A stretch of DNA of 64,000 nt from Toxorhynchites rutilus septentrionalis (Eukaryota; Arthropoda; Insecta; Diptera; Culicidae), in the NCBI RefSeq assembly GCF_029784135.1, contig NC_073745.1, positions 65,897,210 through 65,961,209 on the forward strand. Direction: 5' to 3'. The number at the start of each line of letters is the position of its first letter. The first letter of the stretch is position 1. The notes under the pieces are model-generated. The model saw only the letters and a program-made list of their open reading frames with translations. It had not been told where the DNA came from and made no database searches. The translations under genes were made by a program, and so were the position numbers. Positions 33,899 to 46,700 of the stretch are shown one piece after another.

Positions 33899-34751
33899 AA
33901 AACCGACGCTATATGTGATGTAGAAAATCGAGGTATTCGCCTTTTTTAGATTTTACCACATTATATATTTACTTAAAATATGCCAAGTTATACGATTTAA
34001 TATTTGCTGGGGAATTTTTTTCCGTGGAATAATCAATCTGAAAGCGAAAATCGAGTTACATTAAGAATTACGCTAAAAAGAATGGACGTTTTAATTTCAA
34101 TCCCTATCTGCAACAAATACTCCGTGTTGGTTTTATAACTTTTTAATAGTGAATTGCATTGAGTGTGTACATCTCAGAGCAGCAAATCCGACAGATCACA
34201 ACTCCGATAACTGGCTCTCCCGAGCTGTCAGATAGATCCAAATTCGCAAGTGCCTTTCAAATGGTTTAGAGCAAAAGTTATTTACAGTTGACGAAATTGT
34301 TGAAAATTGTGTTAATTTCCTTCATTTACCAGTCAAAAGTTTACCAAATACTTCCAGGAATGATTTCCATCTCTAATGAGCGGTATAACAATCGTTTGTA
34401 AAGCGTTCTCAAAGAAAAAGTCTCCAATTATACTTTCTGCTTTTGCAATGAAGAAATCCTAGAATTTTTTTTTTTACGGCTCTACTTGCACTCAGCCGTT
34501 GTTTTGGTGTGTCTGGTGTTTACAATAGAACAAAAAAGTGAGATCGCGTACTCGAATTCCCCAAACATTCGACAGTCATAACAAGCAATATCCGCTGGGT
34601 ACGCATCAAAATTAGGCGAAAAGTCGATCAAATCGTTCGGGTGCGAGTGGCGAGTCGTGGGGAAATCTCTCGCACCGTCGGGAGGACCGTAACGAAGTGT
34701 GTGAAATTGGATTCCGAAAATATTTTCGGGGCGCCCCCGTCCGGGAGAATG
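33899..34751 (+). other. presumed Merlin promoter and 5' untranslated region
   Basis: It holds no repeat partner in this window. The last 110 bp before the Merlin start are CpG-rich and open in the Merlin frame, though with no resemblance to the Merlin N-terminus, so they are taken as leader. The start site cannot be fixed by eye. Confidence 0.4.
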
Positions 34752-37700
34752 ATGGCTCCCTTCCGGCGCAAAAAGTCCAACAAGGAGTTCCCGGTCAAGG
34801 TGTGCACCTACGACTCGGAACTAGAGTTTCATCTGGAGGTGGGTAGAAAATATAAGCGCAATAGTTCTATTTTTGTCTGCTAGAAGAAGATTGTGTGTTG
34901 GTGAAGGTAACTATTAAACAAGAGTAAAAGCTACCAAATCTGTATTGTTGGACAGAAAATAAGTTAATCGGTTTTGTCGCCGAATTTCGTCCAATCTTGT
35001 TATGTAAGTCAAGCAACGGGGTTTGCGTGGTTATCAGTTTCTAATGTGCCAATTACCCAAATAAAGAAAAACCCGTTGATTGGAAAAAGTTCATGTTCAG
35101 TTTCCATTGCAATTTCAGCACCGAGCAACCGGTGGTTTCTTGTTTGACTTGATCTGTCGCACTATTGGATTGCGAGAAACCTGGTACTTTGGGTTGCGCT
35201 ATGTCGACAAAAAGGGCTACCGAAGTTGGCTCAAGATGGACAAAAAGGTTCTCGATCAACATATCAACCTGACGAACGAGGGATGTGTGTTCATGTTCAT
35301 GGCCAAGTTCTTCCCGGAGAATGTGGCCGAGGAGCTGGTGCAGGAAGTCACCCAGCATATGTTCTTTCTTCAGATCAAAGAGGCGATACTCTCGATGGAA
35401 GTGTACTGCCCTCCAGAAGCATCGGTATTGCTGGCTTCCTACGCGGTGCAGGCCAAAGTATGGCATACTCCTAGCGAGGGCTTGCTCGAATGTGTTAATC
35501 GGATTCATATTCGCTCTTTCAGTACGGAGATTACGACGAAGCGGTTTGTAAGCCCGGAATGTTGGTTAGCGAAAATCTACTGCCACAACGAGTGATTGAT
35601 CAGTACCAAATGACGCCCCAGATGTGGGAGGAGCGAATCAAAACCTGGTATGCGGACCACCGTGGAATGTCCCGGGACGAGGCGGAAATGGAGTATCTCA
35701 AGATTGCACAAGATTTGGATATGTTCGGAGTGAATTATTTTCCGATAACGGTGAGTAAGTTATTTTCTTCCATTGTTCAAGGTGTTGTTCCTGCAAAAGG
35801 TCTAGAAGGAACAAGGCGTGATTCACCTTGACTCCTATTATCGGAGTCATTGTTCGCATATTCTTTTCCATTCAGTTTCAGCATATAATTTGAGGATTGT
35901 ATGAAAAACGATCTTTGTACTTTCATTGTTTGAAATTTGGCGGACTTTTTTTGCAGTTACAGTAGATTAAGAAAAACTGTATCTCAGTGATGGGGAAAAT
36001 GTGTTGCATTTTAGAACGTGGCAAACAAAACGGCGAATAATTCAAGGCGATCGAACCCCCTCAGAAGGATGCTCAAGCGAAATGTTCCGTGCTCACTATT
36101 ACAGAAGGTATGCAGAAGGCGGCCACGAAGATGTGTACGGTCCCCTTTACATGGACGATCTCATGATCCACGCCGATTCTTGTCTATACTCAACCTGTGG
36201 CCCGACGGGCTCTTCTGGTTGGCCCATTTATCATTCTATTATTTTGAACTATTTTGTTTGTGTAACAATAACGGAAACCTATCAGTAATGGCGCCAATTT
36301 AGACAACAGGACATGTTTTTTTGACACAATATAGTACATGCTGTGTTCGTTCTACAGACAATGTGGATAGAGAAAATATTGCATTTTAAGCTCCGCCCAA
36401 TTTCATTTTCAATTAATGAGTATAAACCAGGTATTCGCGAATTCATCGCATTTACGATCCATCAGTCATCCAGCGGTAGCAAAGTTTTCCAAGTAGTCTT
36501 TCTCAAGACATAGATTTTCATTAAGTGATACATTTTAGAGCCTTTATAACTCAAACCATGATCATCACTATTCAAGTTACCATTTCACTCCAACCAGCAG
36601 ACAGCAGTTTTTCTAATTGCTGATGTCAGACATAGCTGTTTTACTCGACACCAAGGGTGAAAAGGAAGACATATGTCACAAACAGTGGTGCAATTTTGTT
36701 CTCATGCCGTCTGATGGAACGTGCTTCTGTATTTTTGCGTCACACCATTTATGCATTTGTGCTGAGTGTAAGTTTAAAATTTCCAAGACGACAGCGTTAC
36801 GTTTGGGGTGAGAGAATTTGAGCGTTTATACCTGGGCTGAAAGAAGTGGATACGAAAGATAAAAGGTGTTTGAATTACGCTTGTGCTTATTTACCTTTTT
36901 AACTTTTTTCCATGGTTCAAAAACAGCCTTGAAAGTAAACTTTAGAATCACAAAAACACATAAATGTGTTTGAAAGTCAATCGACATCAAGATTGGTCAG
37001 CGGTTGATGCATGTTGTCCAATGTCCTGGAAATGGAGGTAATGAAGATGGTGGAGTTAGCATGCGCTGTCATAACTATTTTTCACATCATGACGTCAATA
37101 TTTGTGTTTATATTTAGTTGTCTATTGTTTGGTCAATGAAAATCATACATCTTATTGGAGTTACCGCTAATTATGAGTATAATTTGACAGCGTGCAGAGG
37201 ATATCTGTGACTTCACATCGAAAAAGACAGGTGGCTAATGTCGGGGACATAACCGGAGTGACGTAGGACTGTACAAAGGGGGCCTCTTTTTTAATATATT
37301 TCTAAAAACAGAAAGTGGGTTATATCTGTGGTATAACCGCAAGGTTGACGTAGGACTATCGTTGTTTTAGTGATCATTTGTTTGAAGTTAAAGGTGTGGT
37401 TTACGACGCCAATTCGGAAGGCAAACTAGAGGCGAATGAACTCTCTGAGATTGAAACTTTCAGCGACTGAGCAATAATCGATTGAAAATTATATGATTTT
37501 AGCGATGTGAAACATTTTCCGTTGCGCGCGCATCCAATATTGGATACGAAAATATTCTACTGATGGGGAAGAATAATCTTCAGAAGCTTTCCTGCTAATT
37601 GTACTTGATTGAAAAATCACAAAACCAAATGTATTTGGTAAAATAAACTCTTTCGCTTGAATGTAATTTTCAATTCCAAGGGGAACTGGCAGGTTATTTT

Positions 37701-40700
37701 TCAGCAACGATGACAGCTTTCCGGATTCTTCTCGATTTTACTCGAAGTCCACCAGTTGTTAATGCTAACTCGATAACCACCAAACGAAAAGAGTTGCGCG
37801 CGTAAATGTGTGTGTGGCGGCTGCTCCGATGCCTCAAGCGGAACCACTTTTCGATGCTGGTACTTTCTTGGTCGTCTTTTCAGTGGCATCACACTCTTCC
37901 TGATGGATTCCCTTCTGGCCTAAGGTGCACAAACAGGCTCTTGGTGACACCGTTCATCAGCGCTTTCATGATGAGCGAAGTTAGCCTCACCACAACAGCG
38001 ACAATATGCTCCAATCGCTATTCAATTATAACTGAGTGCATTTCCGAACGGCGCTCGCTTATATACCGATTGGTGATTTTAATAGCCTGTTTTAAAAGCA
38101 ATTTTAAGGCTATTGAAACAAGTTTTTGGATAAAAAATTGTAAGGGGTTGTTTCTAGTACACGACCGCATATTTTCGACGTAGAACTACGCAATTATATT
38201 ATGGAATCCACTTGTTTACCACTTCGAATATTATTTTAGAATGCATCGAAATTTTTTGTTATAGATTATGTTCTTCGTTACAAATAAATTTGATGAACGT
38301 CCTTTTACGTTTGATATGATGCCTAGGACTACCAAAATATGTGAATGGAAGAATTTTCAAACTATCATTGTATTTTACATTTCTCTCTGAAATTATTGCA
38401 CATCTCATGTTTACGTAGTTCTCGAACCGCGAAAGTTCATTCGCCTCTAGTATCTGAAATGACGGTTTTCCCAGGTGTAGTATGATTTCAAACCCCGTTC
38501 CAAAGTCCATCTTAAAACTCCCAATATACAAATTATCCTTCTCCTCATAAGCAGTTGATTGTTTCAAAATAAATGACTCAAGCGTGGTCACTTCAATTTA
38601 CGATTCCCACGAAACATTCCTCAAGCGCAACTGCATTATTTCGTTAATTGTTTTTCTCCCACATTCGTCCATGTAAACAAGCCAACATGCGCGGGCGATA
38701 TGAATGCACCCTTACATCATGTCGCGCGCAGCTAAAGGCAATAAACCAGAAACCAAAACAAACCCAGTTCTATTCTGATTAAATACGCGACCGTACACAA
38801 AGTCGTCGTGACACTTTACGATTTCTCATGAAATCGATATGCGCGCTTATGAGCGCAGTAAGCAATATTTCTTGACACCATTCACATCGAACACTGCATT
38901 CGATTGATTGGCTATTCCCCTTTGAAATCGACTTGGCTCCTCCCAATGAAACTCTCCACAAACTGTTGGCTAAGTTAGCTTAAGACTTTTGTAACTAGCA
39001 TTAAGAGAGTTCTTGTATGACACTCGACGCGGACGGCCGCGTGGAGCGACGAGAAATAAATAAAGTTTTTTTGAATAAAAGTATAACTTAATAATTAATA
39101 GTAATAGAAAATGGCGACCGTGATTTTGTTAAACTGCAATCTTCGGATCCGTCTGTGCTCGTTCGTTAATCTGCTGGGATGTGGTTCTACTACGGTGTTA
39201 TACTTTATTGAGTGATAATCGCAATTTTATACAGCCGACCCGTTGACGGGTGCTTCGAAATTACGTGCTTCATAAACATTTTAAATTTAGTTATTACAAA
39301 AGAGTTCCTAAAAGTGATACAAACAACTTCCGTCAACTTCAGTCAACGTTATCCTGCTGTGATAGTGTGTGAAAGTATTGAACTTCGAAAATTGAAAGCT
39401 GCAGCGCAGCGATCTAGGTTGAGGCCACAGACTCTGTGCATGGCAATTGTTTAAGAACCGGATCGCAAGTTGAAACCTGTTCAAAATGATTTGCTAAACT
39501 ACAATCTTCGTATGGACAGTGTTTATAAATACAATCTCCAAAGTGAAAGTCGTGATGTGCTTTTAGACGGAGTCTAGACTTAATGAGTATGCTTCAGTGA
39601 ATGAAAAAATTACTTGCCAACTCTACGGAAATAACGGCACCAGAGTGTAATTAGCATGCGCAGACAAAAAGCGTTTATTACCGATAATGATCCCAAAATC
39701 GAGCAATAACAAGTGAAAAAAAAACGGTTGCGAAAAGGAAAAGGAGACAAGCAGCAGATTGTGTCGAGTGTGAGATCTTTGGAAGCAATGAATGTGTAGC
39801 AACAAGAAAATCGTAGACACAGAAGGAAGTTCCCGGACGCAAGTCATCCACCAGTAGTGGTGGTTCGCAAGTAATCCTGATTTGTATCCCCCACGAGTGA
39901 AGACGGAATTGTGAAGCGGAACCGTATTCCAGTGTGGGCAGTGAAAGCAACGTTCCAGCAGCATGCAGCCTATGTGCAATTAGTGCAGAAACTGTGAATA
40001 TCATCATCAGCCAGGAAAGTTTTGGTGTGGTTCGATCAGCAGCAAGCAGCATGAGCAGCAAGCAAAGTGAGCAGTGTGAGCAGCAAGCAGCATGAGCAGC
40101 AAGCAAAGTGAGCGGCGTGAGCAGTGAATCAAGCGACGGTGGTCCAAGGACAGTACTCAAGTAAATGATTAAAATAGTTTTTTATATATCTGTATATTAT
40201 ACTCGAGGGAATGCAAATAGCACCAAACAACAAAAAAAAACCCCTACACAAAACAAAACAAAATTGAGTGAAGTTCACTTATGAAAATTTTTTTTTGATT
40301 ACACAAGAATGATATGATGAAATAAGAGTGATTTATACAAAAGAAACAAAAAAAAATGGGGAAGACTTAATAAATGAAATACAAGTGAATCATATACAAT
40401 TAAATAATTGTTATCATTTAAATTGCAGTAGCAATTAATGAAATACGAATGTAATACGAATATTATTATATTTTTTTTTCTCTCTAAAAACGAATATTAA
40501 GAAAACGAACTAATATGGGATTAATTAATACAAAGAAGGTTACAAAATCAGGAGACCCTCAGGTTACGGTCCTTAACTATCTCGAACAACATTCGCAGTT
40601 TCATGAGACTAATGAGACTATCCTGTGTGTAGTTCTAGTTATCGTACTGTTGCTTGCGATTGCAAAAATTTATAAGGCATATAAAAATTGTACCCGATCG

Positions 40701-43700
40701 GAAACTCTGAGAGCAGCAAGATCTGTTGCTGGACTACAAGAGACAGCTTGAAATATACATATATATACCTTATTATTATTTTTTTGCAAATTTTTGTAAT
40801 TCTGATAAAAGAACGAATACGAAAATGATTAAAGACGAGCTCCAAGAGTTCCTAGAATTATTGGAAGCGGTTAGCAAGGGCAAAGGCGAAGGACCTTTCG
40901 CACCCGATAATGAAGTATTTGAACACTGCAATAATCCTAATACATGGGAAGATGTACTAGATAGAATCGATGAATTACCTGGAGATGATCCAATCACTTG
41001 GTTAAAACTCCCAGGGCAAAAGGAAAGAAGAAAGCAGAGATTAGCTAACAAACAAAATAAGAATCAAAAGAAATACTAGTTAATAAACAGAAAAGGCATT
41101 ATAATCGCAATATCTTGTATTTTATTATTATGAAAGAACAAATACTATACGAAGTAAATATATAATGAGTTGTGTTAGAGTCGTATAATGAAATTTGTAA
41201 GAACTATGTGTTAAATGGACCAACTGAAGGAAATTGAATCATATCTAAAAAAGGAATACCAGAATTTAAATAAAAATAAAAACAGACCACGAACATTGCA
41301 TAATATAGAATCTAAAAGGCAACAATTGCAAGAAAATATAGCCAAATATAGAACTGTATTAAAATCGTTTGAATATCGACTAGGAGCATCAGTTTGGAAT
41401 GATGAAGTTGAAACTTATGGTGCTCTGAAACAAATATACCAGAAAGCCATAAAAATTTTAGATGAATCAGAAGTAATACAAAGGGAATACGACAGTGAAC
41501 CGGAAACATATGGAAAATCCAGTTGTTCGTTACACCCTTTCAAATTAAACACTGAAGACTCATTATTAAGAGTAAAAAGCGAAATTAATTTGATTAAAAA
41601 GAGAATCAAATTAAAAATACTGGTAAAAATTTTAATTTGGTATTTCAAGACACGTAAACCAAGCAAAATGGCATTAAGCATCAAAACAGCTGCTGAATTG
41701 GCAACACTGATACCCACCTATGATGGAAGTCCAGGTGGAGTAAGATGTTTTATAGATGCAGTTAATCTGACTAGTACAATAGTACCAGAGGAAAATAAGG
41801 CTGCAGCTATTCAAATAATCTTGACGAAATTGAGTGGTAAAGCGAGAAATTTATTCTCCGCCACCCCAACTGATTATGACGAAATCACAACGCGAATAAA
41901 ATCAAATTGTGAAGAAAAAGGGACGCAGTAAAGGGTGTGTCACATCAAATTGCATCACGGAAAAAACGCTGTAGAAATTTAATTTTTAGGAATTATATCT
42001 TCAGCTTTCGCTTATAATCAGATAAGAGTGTAGAGATCACGTTGGCCATGCTTCACTGTCAATTTTTCGTAAATTTGGAAAAATGTCGTCGAACGAAAAA
42101 GAGCGTCGTGAATTAATCCTGTTCACTCATTTCGAGAATCCGGAGTTGTCACATCGGGACATCGGTAAGATGCTGGGAATCGTCCAATCCACGGTCAGCA
42201 GAGTACTAAAACGATACATCGAGAACCTAACCATCGACCGGAAGGTGAAGAACGGCAAAAATGGATGCTCCGTCAGTGAAAAAGATCACAAGCGCGTAGT
42301 TAAGCAGTTTAGACGTGATCCGAGAAGTTCGGTCCGGGATGTCGCCAATAAGCTGAATTTGTCAAGTTCATTCATCCAGCGGACCAAGCAGCGGGAGGGC
42401 CTGCGTACATACAAGGTTCAGAAGGCTCCTAACCGCGACGAAAGGCAAAACATGGTGGGGAAGACGCGAGCCCGGAAGCTGTACACCGAAATGCTGACGA
42501 AGCCGCATTGCCTGGTAATGGACGACGAAACCTACGTCAAAGCGGACTTTTGTCAGCTGCCGGGCCTGTTGTTCTTCTCCGCAGAGGACAAATTCAGCGT
42601 TCCGGTGGAGATTCGCAAGCAGAAACTATCCAAGTTTGCCAAAAAGTACATGGTGTGGCAAGCGATCTGCTCTTGTGGAAAGCGGAGCGCCCCCTTCGTG
42701 ATAACCAGCACGGTAAACGGGCAGGTTTACCTTAAGGAGTGCCTACAGAAGCGCTTACTACCACTATTGAAGCAGCACGAGGGCCCGACCATCTTCTGGC
42801 CGGATCTCGCTTCGTGCCACTATTCAAAGGATGTGTTGAAATGGTACGAAGCCAACGGGGTCACCTTCGTGCCAAAGGGAATGAACCCGCCCAACGCGCC
42901 GGAGCTTCGCCCAATAGAGAAATATTGGGCGATTATGAAGCAGGCCCTCCGGAAGAACCCAAAAGTTGTCAAATCGGAGGCGGACTTCAAGAGAAAATGG
43001 ATTTCTGTTCAAAAAAAACTACAACCTGACGTTGTACAGAACCTTATGGACGGGGTAAAGAGGAAGGTGCGAGCAAACGGGCTTGGGCTCGAAGTATGAA
43101 TAAAAAGAAAATGCCAAAAGTTGTTTAATAGTTTTTATTTTATTGTCTAAAATATTCAAAAGGATCGGTCTACTGGGTGAATTTCTACAGCGTTTTTTCC
43201 GTGATGCAATTTGATGTGACACACCCTTTAGCTAATCTGAAAAATTTGAAATTGAAATCTGTTAATGAAATCGAGAATTTTACAAAACAACTCGAGGTTC
43301 TAACAGATAAATTGAAAGACACTTATATTAGAGAACAAATTCCTGACAATGTGGCTAGGAAAATGTCTCAAAAGACAGCCATTCAGACCCTTATAAATGA
43401 AACATCAAATAAGGAAACAAAAATGATGCTGAAGATTGGTAAATTTGATAATCTCCAAGAAGCCATCAATGTCATGGTGGAGAATGAGAAAACGGAAAAT
43501 AGAGACACAAATGCCGTAGTACTACATTCGATCAAAAACAGACAACCAAATAATTTTGGTCAGAATAATAACAAATATATAAATCGCAATTCTAACCATA
43601 GAAATCCAATGATGAACGACCGATTTAATCAGAGAAATTATTCTCAAGGCAGATATCAGAATAGATATCCAAATAACAACAGAAACTTCAATCGTAATTG

Positions 43701-46700
43701 GCAACAATATCCCGTTAGTAGAAATTTCAACCAAGGCTCTCAACAATACTCTTCTCAAAGAAATTTCAACCAAAATATTAATAGAAATCCTAACGGAACT
43801 TTCAATAGAAACAACATTCCAACGAGAATGTACGTTGCTAATCAGCATGACATTCCTCGACTGAATAATCATACAAGCAATAATCGATTTTATCCACAGA
43901 ACGAATCAGATAATAATTGCCAAGCTTTGATACCGTTCAACAACAATAATACAAATAACCATAACAATCAACCGACACAATCAGGAAATTACAATCCCGA
44001 TTATTTTTTAGCCAACCAGTAACAATTGAGCACAGATGTCGACTAACTGGGCAATTGTTACGGTCAGGCTCACCGATTTTGACAATAAATTTAAATGCAT
44101 CAAACTTTATTCAGGTCAAAGTGCACATGACTGGAAACAAAGTATGCAATCTGATCATAGACACCGGTGCAGATATTTCGTTGTTTAAAGCACGAAATAT
44201 TCTCCCAAATCAACCTGTAAATATTAATAATAAAATAAAATTAACCGGAATTACGAAAAATAGCGTAGAAACTTTAGGAATAACAAATATAGCTATGTGT
44301 TTTAATAATACTTTAACTTTAAATCATGATTTTCATCTAGTTACCGCAGACTTACCAATACAAGCAGACGGTATACTAGGACGAGATTTTTTAATAAATT
44401 ATAAGTGCTTAATAGATTACGAACATTGGCTACTTACCTTTAATATAGCTAATATACAGATTTCAATACCAATTGAAGATAATTTAAAAGAAGGCTTCAT
44501 GTTACCAAGCCGAAGTGAAATAGTTAGAAGGATACCGTATTTGAATATTATAGAAGATATGGTAGTTCATTCAGAAGAAATTTATCCAGGAGTTTTCTGT
44601 GGAAATACTATAATTTCACCAGCAAAACCCTATGTAAAATTTGTAAATACAACAAGCAAACCTTTGTATATACACTATTTAGAATTTAAACCTACTTTAA
44701 GTATTTTAAATAATTACTCAATACTTAATGGTAATAACAAAAAACTTAATAGTGATAGATTCGATGAAATTTTTAAGACCATTGATACAGAAAAAATTCC
44801 CATATATGCTAAAGACAAGTTTAAAAATTTTATTAGTAGATATCTAGATATATTTTGTCTTCCGGAAGAGGATGTGACCCAAAACAATTTCTATTCGCAG
44901 AATATCGTTCTGAACGACAAAGTTCCAGTATATATTCCTAATTACAAGACAATTCATGCTCAACATAATGAAATAAATAGACAGGTGAATAAAATGTTAG
45001 AGAGTAATATAATCGAACCCTCGGTTTCACCATATAATTCACCAATTCTTCTAGTACCAAAAAAATCTTGTGATAATGACAAGAAATGGCGTTTAGTTGT
45101 CGACTTCAGACAACTAAACAAGAAAATTTTAGCAGACAAATTTCCTCTACCAAGAATTGATGATATTTTAGACCAACTTGGAAGAGCAAAATATTTTTCA
45201 ACTTTAGATCTCATGTCAGGATTTCATCAAATACCTTTGGATACTGAGTCTAGAAAATTTACAGCATTTTCAACACAAAACGGACATTATCAATTTACGA
45301 GATTACCGTTTGGATTAAATATAAGTCCAAACAGTTTTCAACGCATGATGACCATAGCAATGGCCGGTTTAACCCCAGAAATATCTTTCATTTATATCGA
45401 CGACATTATCGTCACGGGATGTTCAGTTAATCATCACATTTCAAATTTGACTCAAGTTTTTGAACGATTAAGATTTTATAGTTTGAAGCTCAACGCTCAA
45501 AAATGCAAATTCTTTAGCACAGAAGTTACCTTCCTAGGTCATAAAATAACAGAATATGGCATGTTACCGGATGATACTAAATTCTCAGCAATTCAAAATT
45601 ATCCAATTCCAAAAAATGCAGATGAAGTTAGAAGATTCGTTGCATTTTGTAATTATTATCGAAAATTTGTACCAAATTTTGCATTGATTGCAAATCCTCT
45701 TAACCAACTTCTGAAAAAGGATTCAAAATTTATTTGGACAGATAATTGCCAAAATGCATTTAACATATTACGAAATTCATTAATGTCACCTAGATTACTC
45801 CAATATCCAGATTTTACTAAGCAATTTATATTAACAACAGATGCTTCAGACATAGGTTGTGGAGCTGTATTGTCACAACAAACACCAAATGGAAATTTAC
45901 CAATAGCATTTGCAAGTAAAACTTTTACACTTGGCGAGAAAAATAAACCAGTTATTCTGAAGGAATTAACAGCTATACATTGGGCTATAAATTATTTCAA
46001 ACCTTACCTATACGGTAGAAAATTTTTAGTGCGAACAGATCATAGACCATTGGTTTATCTGTTCGGAATGAAAAATCCAACGTCAAAATTAACCAGAATG
46101 CGTCTTGATTTAGAAGAATATGATTTTACAATTGAATATATATCAGGAAAATCTAACGTAGGAGCCGATGCTTTGTCAAGAATAATAACAACCTCTGACG
46201 AACTAAAGAAATTAAACATATTAGGAGTAAGCACGAGAGCAATGACTCGTAACATAAAAAACGACGATAGTATAGGAACATCATCTCATAAAGAGATTTC
46301 TGTACCAAGAGAACTTGATCACTTCTCTACGTACATGACAAACAACCCATCAGAAACCAACAAATTAATCAAACTTGAAACAAAAGTTGACAAAAATGAA
46401 ATGAAATTTATATTGAAGAAAAATAATAAAATTCTTGCGCTAGTGCAGCAACAAATTTTCAATGGAAGTCAGACATTAGAATCTGCACTTCTGAAAGTCG
46501 AAGAATCAATGATTAAAATGAACCAAAGTAAATTAGCGCTGTCAACTAAAGATGAAATTTTTAAAATGATATCAATTGAAAACTTTAAAATATTAGCAAA
46601 TGCACAAGTGTATTCAATTGAAATTATTATTTACAATCCACCAATATTTGTAACAAAAAAGGAAGATATTCAAAAAATATTATACAACTTTCACAATACC

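Larger units (their letters stand above)
35751..38471. other. Merlin intron 3, proximal part
   Basis: Outside the short pieces listed separately, no gene is seen. MITE-family blocks lie at 37212-37285 and near 37345 (GACGTAGGACTATCG) and 38176 (GACGTAGAACTACGC). Confidence 0.5.
41215..44022 (+). pseudogene. gag of the 412/mdg1-like element, interrupted by a DD37E transposon
   Basis: Part 1 (41215-41928) opens [20 protein letters not shown], a charged coiled-coil-like N-terminus, then the retroviral-type capsid start [18 protein letters not shown]. Part 2 (43231-44022) continues [20 protein letters not shown], then an Asn/Arg/Gln-rich tail ([12 protein letters not shown]) in place of a CCHC zinc knuckle, as in the 412 group. 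The insertion at the TA (41929-41930) splits them. Simple removal of the insert and one TA leaves the two parts one base out of frame and meets TAG, so at least one additional base change exists. It ends at TAA 44020-44022, just after the slippery site. Confidence 0.85.

Noticed and set aside
34641..34751. N-terminal extension of Merlin by 36 codons
   Set aside because: In frame but unlike Merlin. Family members begin at the MAPF/MSPF-type start, so this is taken as leader.
37701..37892. Histone H3/CENP-A-like reading ([16 protein letters not shown])
   Set aside because: Only a short basic stretch agrees and the following region fits in no frame. Kept only as a remark under the orphan promoter.
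43522..43872. Minus-strand frame opposite gag
   Set aside because: A shadow of the Asn/Arg-rich gag tail.
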